The notes under the pieces: generated by a model
Database searches by the model: none
Seen by the model: the letters and a program-made list of their open reading frames with translations, nothing else
What the model was told of the DNA's origin: nothing
Source: Verrucomicrobiales bacterium
GTDB lineage: Bacteria; Verrucomicrobiota; Verrucomicrobiia; Limisphaerales; UBA1100
Direction of reading: 5' to 3'
Assembly: GCA_005809105.1 (NCBI GenBank)
Contig: SYLI01000009.1
Span: 1 to 35,949, forward strand
Length of the DNA: 35,949 nucleotides
In this document: positions 31,348 through 35,949 of the stretch, piece after piece
Numbering within the stretch: position 1 is the stretch's first letter
How the letters are laid out: each line of letters begins with the position of its first letter
Program-made: the position numbers and the translations under genes

Positions 31348-34193
31348 CCCGCTGGCTCAAACCTCTCGCCCTCTGGGCGGCTTTGCTGGCGCCGGTGTGG
31401 ATGCTGCTCGGGATGAGCGGGCGCCTCGGCCTCTCATGGAAACAGCCGGCGCGCCTGCAATGGCTGTGGGTGCTGCCCCTGCTGGGCGTCCTGTTCCTTT
31501 GGGCGCTCTCACGGCGGGAACGGCTCTGCGCGCTGTTCGTCCAAGCGCGGCTGCTGCCCGATCTGGCCGGCGCGATTTCTCCGGCGCGCCAATGGCTGCG
31601 GATGGGGTTGTTGCTCTTGGCGCTCTCGGCTGTGCTGCTGGCGTGGGCGCGTCCGAGGTGGGGCACCGAAACGGTGCGCTCGCAGCAGAGCACGCTGGAC
31701 ATCGTGGTGGCGCTGGACACCTCCGCCAGCATGCTTGCGGCCGATGCTCGCCCCACGCGGCTGGAACACGCCAAGCTCGCCGCCAAGGAACTCAAACGCG
31801 CCGCCATCGCCGAGCGCTTCGCGCTCATTCCCTTTGCGGGCACGGCCTTTCTGCAATGCCCGCTCACCACCGAGGAGGAGGTGTTTCGCCAGAATGTCGA
31901 GGTGGTGCGCGTGGGCATCATCCCGCAGGAGGGCACGAGCCTCTCGCAGGTCATCGCCACCGCCCAGAAAGCTTTTGTGGATGAGCCGGAGCACCAGCGA
32001 GTACTCGTGATTTTTTCCGACGGCGAGGATCATGAGGGCGAAGCACTGGAGGCCGCGCGCAAGGCGGCCGCCGAGGGTCTTAAGATTTTTACCATCGGCG
32101 TTGGAACCGTGGCGGGGGATGTGATGTCCATCCGTCCGTGCGCCCATTGCGACACGCAAAACCTGCCCGAGGCACGCACCTGCGAGCGCTGCCACGCGCT
32201 GCTGGGCGAGGCGGAGTACCTGCGCGACGCCTCCGGCGCCGTGGCGCACACGAGACTGGAGGAAGCCCTGCTGCGCGACATCGCGCAGGCCGGCGGTGGC
32301 TTCTACCTGCCCCTGCGCGGAGAGCAAACAATGCAGTCACTCTACAAAAACGGGCTGGCCCCGCTGGCGGAGTCGGAAGATACTGGCTCGGTCGAGCTGG
32401 CGGTGGCGCGCGAGCGTTACCGCTGGCCGCTGGCCGCGGCAATGCTGCTGCTCCTGCTCGAACTGTTCATCCCCACGCGCCGCCGCACCCCGGCGGCGGC
32501 CGCCAGTCCGTCGGCACTCACTCCCGCCGCCGTCGCTGCCCTGCTGCTTCTGGCTCCTTGGGCGCACGCCTCGCCTGCGACCCTGTACCGTGACAAGAAA
32601 TTTGCCGAGGCTGCCGCTGCGTACGAAGCGCAGCTCAAGGATCCCAAGCAGGCTGCAAGGTTCCCGCACCTGATCCACTATAACGCAGGCACGGCCGCCT
32701 TTCAGTCGGGCGACTATCACACGGCGCTGCGCCACTTCACAGCCGCCTTGGAGGCCGATGACCTGGCTCTGCAACAACGCGCCTTTTACAACTTGGGCCA
32801 CACGCACCACCAGCTGGGCGTCCTGGAAACCAAGGTGGAAGGGCGCATCGCCCGATGGGATGAGGCGCTCCAGCATTTTGGGGCCGCGCACCGGTTGGAT
32901 CCCGCCGACAAAGAAGCCGCCGCCAATCATGCCACCCTGCACAAAAAACTCGCGCAGGAGCTGGCCAAGATTCCCATGGTCGCTTCGCCACTGGCGCTGG
33001 GCACGATTCCGGCGATGCGCAAGAAGGACGCGGTGCTGCTCACCATTCACCCACCCGAAGGCTCGCCCCCGCCCGACCGGCCGTACTGGCGCATGCTGGT
33101 GTTGGATGAATACCGTCAGGGCGCGGCGCGCGTCAGCGAAAGTCTGGCCGCGCTGGACAGCAGCGCGCTGCGGGGCACTTACCGCTCGGCCCACGGCAAC
33201 CGCGAACCGGCCGAGGAGGACGCGTGGGCCGGCGAGTGGCGCTTTCAACTCGAGCCCTTGGCCAGCGCGCACCTGCCCGCGCCGGGTCCGTTTGAGACGC
33301 TCACCCTGCAGTCGCCGCGTCCCTTCCAGTACAACAACACCGCACTGCACGGGAGGCTGGCCCAAGTGCCGGTGAAGCCTGTGCGTTACCAGCTTCTGGA
33401 TCCGTTTGGCTCACAGCAAATCTCGATGGCCGACGCCGACCGTCCACTGACAGAGACCCCGCCCGCGCAGGCCGAAGGCTATCCTTGGACCACGCTGGAG
33501 CTGGACCTCACCCCCGCCGAGCGGCGCGAACTGACGGCGATGGTCGCTCAGGTGCTCAACGGCCAGACGCTGGACGTTGCCGCCTTTGCAGAGGCCGCCA
33601 TGGCGTGGCTGCATCGCCAGCATCCTCTCGCCGAAGAGAGCCGCCTGCCCTCCGGCGAAGGCGACCCGGTGCTGCGCTGGATGAAGACGCGCGAACCCGG
33701 CGCCAGCGACCTCTTCGCGTTTGCCTTCCAATTGCTCTCGCGCGCCTCGGGCAATCCCGCCCGCGTCGTGTGTGGCATGGTGGGTGCCGACCACGTGGCC
33801 GCGCAGAAGCGGCATGTGGCGCACTACAAGCATCTGCACGTGTGGAACGAGGTCTTCACGGGCACCCACTGGCTGCGCGTCGACCCCGCGCCACCCGACA
33901 AGAATTCCCAGCCTCAGAACGGAGAGGGCAACACGCCACCGCCGCCCAATGGCCAGCCGCAGAACCCCAACGGGCAGTCTCCCAACACGCCTCAGGGTGA
34001 GCCGCAGCCGGGCGGTCAGCAGCCCCCCGAGGGCAACAAGCCCGAACCGGGCGACTCCAAGCTCACCCCCAACGAGGCGCGCGAACTTTTGGAGGCATCG
34101 CGCGATCAGGAAAAGCCGCTGGTGTTTCCGCCCGGCGGCAGCGAACTGGGCCAGCGCTCGCGCCCCCCGCGGCGCCTGCTCAAGAACTGGTGA
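31344..34193 (+). CDS. batB: BatB-BatC fusion with Cys4 knuckle and transglutaminase-like domain
   Basis: 949 aa from ATG 31344 (strong Shine-Dalgarno, ATGA overlap with batA). Order: three membrane helices (about 7-23, 41-56, 86-102); VWA domain with MIDAS ALDTSAS (Asp125, Ser127, Ser129) and VIFSDGEDHEGEA; inside it C266-x2-C269-x10-C280-x2-C283; a helix at 362-378 closing BatB; a second signal-like helix at 391-407; TPRs (about 410-540), the BatC part; an unassigned region; a transglutaminase-like domain (about 770-850); a Gln/Asn/Pro-rich tail; and the ending LTPNEARELLEAS...RRLLKNW, like the BatC C-terminus. The transglutaminase His832 and Asp847 are present, but the Cys position is Ser788. 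With N-in topology all soluble parts would face the periplasm. Confidence 0.88.
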   Translation: MTRWLKPLALWAALLAPVWMLLGMSGRLGLSWKQPARLQWLWVLPLLGVLFLWALSRRERLCALFVQARLLPDLAGAISPARQWLRMGLLLLALSAVLLAWARPRWGTETVRSQQSTLDIVVALDTSASMLAADARPTRLEHAKLAAKELKRAAIAERFALIPFAGTAFLQCPLTTEEEVFRQNVEVVRVGIIPQEGTSLSQVIATAQKAFVDEPEHQRVLVIFSDGEDHEGEALEAARKAAAEGLKIFTIGVGTVAGDVMSIRPCAHCDTQNLPEARTCERCHALLGEAEYLRDASGAVAHTRLEEALLRDIAQAGGGFYLPLRGEQTMQSLYKNGLAPLAESEDTGSVELAVARERYRWPLAAAMLLLLLELFIPTRRRTPAAAASPSALTPAAVAALLLLAPWAHASPATLYRDKKFAEAAAAYEAQLKDPKQAARFPHLIHYNAGTAAFQSGDYHTALRHFTAALEADDLALQQRAFYNLGHTHHQLGVLETKVEGRIARWDEALQHFGAAHRLDPADKEAAANHATLHKKLAQELAKIPMVASPLALGTIPAMRKKDAVLLTIHPPEGSPPPDRPYWRMLVLDEYRQGAARVSESLAALDSSALRGTYRSAHGNREPAEEDAWAGEWRFQLEPLASAHLPAPGPFETLTLQSPRPFQYNNTALHGRLAQVPVKPVRYQLLDPFGSQQISMADADRPLTETPPAQAEGYPWTTLELDLTPAERRELTAMVAQVLNGQTLDVAAFAEAAMAWLHRQHPLAEESRLPSGEGDPVLRWMKTREPGASDLFAFAFQLLSRASGNPARVVCGMVGADHVAAQKRHVAHYKHLHVWNEVFTGTHWLRVDPAPPDKNSQPQNGEGNTPPPPNGQPQNPNGQSPNTPQGEPQPGGQQPPEGNKPEPGDSKLTPNEARELLEASRDQEKPLVFPPGGSELGQRSRPPRRLLKNW

Positions 34194-34194
34194 C

Positions 34195-35658
34195 ATGTAC
34201 TCGCGCCTGCCTTGCTGCGTCAGCATTCTTGGATTGGCATGCCGCCTTTCCGCACAGGTGGATGACGGGGTCGTGCGCAACGACTTGGCATTTCTTAAGG
34301 TGGTGATCCCCGCCGGTGAGGTGTACCGCGGGCAGATGTTTCCCGTGGACATGCAGGTTCATTTCCCCGGGCACTACGGCCGGCGCATTGACATCAACGA
34401 ATTGCGCAATCATCCGCCCCGCGCCCGCACCGAGGGCATCCGCTTTCTCCTCAACCGCTCCCTGTTCCAGCCCACGCAGCAGGCGATCGCGGGCCAGGTC
34501 TATCCCATTTACCACTACCGCGACGCGGGCGTGGCCACGCGTGCGGGCAAGCTGGAGCTGCTCTTTAACACGGAGCTGGTGCTCGACGACTTCACGGAGG
34601 TCATCCCGCGCCAGATCAAACTCAAGCTGGCCAGCCCGGTGGTGCCGCTCACGGTGCTGCCGCTTCCCACGCAGGGCAAACCGCCCGACTTCAGTGGCGC
34701 TGTGGGCAGCTTCCAGCTCATCGTCGAGGCCGACCGCACGCGCGTGGAGGTGAACAATCCCGTCGCCCTGACCCTGACGGTGCGCGGCACCGGCCCGCTG
34801 GATTTCGTGCCCTCGCCCATGCCGGCCAATGGCTGGGAGGGTTTTCGCGTGGATGCGCTCAGCCCGCGTCTGGAGACCGGCGTGCTCGATCTCGCCAGCA
34901 TGATGGTGTTCTCCACAAAAACCTTCCCCTTGCGACTCTTGCCGCGCGCGCCGGGACGCCAAGCCATCGCGCCCGTCCGCTTCAGTTGGTTCGACCCGCA
35001 GAAGCAGTCCTACCACACGACCACCTCACCCGCCACGCCGCTGGAAGTATTTGGCGACGCCCCCGCTGATCCGCCTGAGCCGCCGGAAGGCAAAGCGCAG
35101 ATCACACCCGCGGCACCCAAGCCCACGCCCGAATCGGCCCTGCCACCGCTGCGGGCCACCCTCGGCACACTCGCGGCGGCCCCCACACCGTGGTTGCGAG
35201 AGCCGTGGTTTTTTGGGGCGCAAGCCCTGCCGCTTCTGGCCATGGTGGGTGCGATCGCATGGCGGCGGCGGCTGGATTTTCTGGCGGCGCACCCGCGGCT
35301 GGTCCGGCGGCGCCGCGTCGCCCGGCTCCTTCGGCAGGGACTCCGAGAGCTGCACCGACACGAACAAGCGGGGAATGCGCCGGCGTTTTACGAATGCGCC
35401 ATCCGTCTGCTGCAGGAGCGCATCGGCGAACGGCTCGACTGCCCGGCCGGCGGCCTCACCGAGGCCATCGTGCCCGCGGCGCTCGCCACTCGCCTGCCTA
35501 GCGCGTCGGCCGACTCCTTGCGCGCCCTGTTTGACTCAGCCAATCGCGTGCGGTTTGGCACGGGCTTTGCCACAGGTTCGCTTGCGCAAGCCCGCGCGCA
35601 ATTGCAATCGGTGCTCGACGCTTTGGAGGCGCTGGAGGCGCCGCGCGATGCGTCCTAG
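34195..35658 (+). CDS. batD: BatD-like membrane protein
   Basis: 487 aa from ATG 34195, one base after the preceding stop. An N-terminal signal (to about LSA, residue 20) is followed by about 300 residues of beta-rich, Ig-like sequence typical of BatD (FSGAVGSFQLIVEADRTRVEVNNPVALTLTVRGTGPLDF, the conserved oxygen-tolerance BatD block, and FPLRLLPRAPGRQAIAPVRFSWFDP). A Pro-rich linker leads to a membrane helix at about 339-356 (FFGAQALPLLAMVGAIAW), then a basic cytoplasmic helical tail with RQGLRELHRHEQAGNAPAFYECAIRLLQERIG. The Bat cluster context confirms the call. The batE ATG lies inside its last codons. Confidence 0.88.
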   Translation: MYSRLPCCVSILGLACRLSAQVDDGVVRNDLAFLKVVIPAGEVYRGQMFPVDMQVHFPGHYGRRIDINELRNHPPRARTEGIRFLLNRSLFQPTQQAIAGQVYPIYHYRDAGVATRAGKLELLFNTELVLDDFTEVIPRQIKLKLASPVVPLTVLPLPTQGKPPDFSGAVGSFQLIVEADRTRVEVNNPVALTLTVRGTGPLDFVPSPMPANGWEGFRVDALSPRLETGVLDLASMMVFSTKTFPLRLLPRAPGRQAIAPVRFSWFDPQKQSYHTTTSPATPLEVFGDAPADPPEPPEGKAQITPAAPKPTPESALPPLRATLGTLAAAPTPWLREPWFFGAQALPLLAMVGAIAWRRRLDFLAAHPRLVRRRRVARLLRQGLRELHRHEQAGNAPAFYECAIRLLQERIGERLDCPAGGLTEAIVPAALATRLPSASADSLRALFDSANRVRFGTGFATGSLAQARAQLQSVLDALEALEAPRDAS

Positions 35659-35949
35659 CCTGCCCTTGCTCCTCGTGGCGGGCTGCCTCAAGGCGGCGAC
35701 ACCGGCCGATGCGCTCTTCGAGCAATCCCACGAAGCATTTCGCGCCGGCAAATTTGCCGACGCTGCGGCGAGGCTTGAAACGATTCTGGCAGAGCATGGC
35801 GCCTCCGCTGCGGTCCACTTGAACTTGGCCCACTCCTATTTCCAACTCAGCACCGCGACGGGTGCCGGAGCCCCCCGACTGGGTTGGGCCATTCAACACT
35901 GCCACGAGGCGTTGCGGCTGGCGCCGCGGGATGAACGGGGGGCGCGCAC
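35648..35949 (+). CDS. batE: BatE-like TPR protein, partial (C-terminus outside window)
   Basis: ATG 35648 overlaps the batD end by 11 bases; 100 codons are visible before the right edge. The N-terminus is hydrophobic and ends in LVAGC (Cys13), a possible lipoprotein signal, though it is short. A TPR-like pair follows: ALFEQSHEAFRAGKFADAAARLETIL and AVHLNLAHSYFQL, then GWAIQHCHEALRLAPRD. Position after batD and the TPRs fit BatE, which usually continues with an SH3-like domain; that part is not seen. Confidence 0.75.
   Translation, partial: MRPSLPLLLVAGCLKAATPADALFEQSHEAFRAGKFADAAARLETILAEHGASAAVHLNLAHSYFQLSTATGAGAPRLGWAIQHCHEALRLAPRDERGAR

Noticed and set aside
1-35949. CRISPR arrays, tRNA/rRNA genes, insertion sequences, prophage or defence systems
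   Set aside because: No regular repeat-spacer pattern, no transposase or integrase motifs, no tRNA-like cloverleaf ends were noticed; essentially all DNA is accounted for by housekeeping genes.

Overview
The window is a GC-rich bacterial chromosome segment, about two-thirds G+C by eye. It is packed with housekeeping genes, and the longest stretch without a gene is about 206 bases. I see no rRNA, tRNA, CRISPR array, insertion sequence or phage gene. Several features point to the Planctomycetes-Verrucomicrobia-Chlamydiae (PVC) side of the tree, with Verrucomicrobiota as a tentative guess: a DUF1080 secreted protein, a secreted SGNH hydrolase, a lipoprotein DUF255 protein, an orphan ComB homologue, an OGG1-type glycosylase and a full MoxR/Bat cluster. 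No marker here fixes the phylum.

Left part (1-9.7 kb): the N-terminal two-thirds of glutamate synthase (gltB, minus strand, running off the left edge); a divergent SirB1/transglutaminase-like protein; a secreted DUF1080 protein; a tandem pair of GDP-mannose-4,6-dehydratase-family genes; a divergent DUF255 thioredoxin-fold lipoprotein; and a 65-aa lipoprotein with a zinc-finger-like C2HC pattern.

Middle part (9.7-20.7 kb): an RluA-type pseudouridine synthase and Rrf2 regulator operon on the minus strand diverges from a tightly coupled plus-strand run queE - class III aminotransferase - rsmA - Nudix. The roughly 100-bp divergent region holds an unusual set of repeats. A long minus-strand block follows: upp, M24 peptidase, group-2 sigma factor, apt, OGG1-like glycosylase, SGNH hydrolase, comB (listed in transcription order from the right).

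Right part (20.7-35.9 kb): the translation/transcription operon nusA-infB-rbfA-nrnA-truB-ribF has a good promoter and a terminator-like hairpin in its leader. After it comes a MoxR/Bat cluster: moxR, DUF58, a small membrane protein, batA, a giant batB-batC fusion, batD and a truncated batE. Such clusters couple a MoxR AAA+ ATPase to membrane VWA-domain proteins; their exact job is unsettled.

The most unusual item is the 949-aa BatB-BatC fusion. It carries a Cys4 knuckle inside the VWA domain and, apparently inserted between the TPRs and the C-terminal motif of BatC, a transglutaminase-like domain whose nucleophilic Cys position is Ser. Several promoters share the pattern TTGCC(G/C)-N16-TAnnnT. 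At two genes (7154 and 27839) the -10 box ends seven bases before the ATG, which suggests leaderless mRNAs. Many neighbouring genes overlap by ATGA, which suggests translational coupling.
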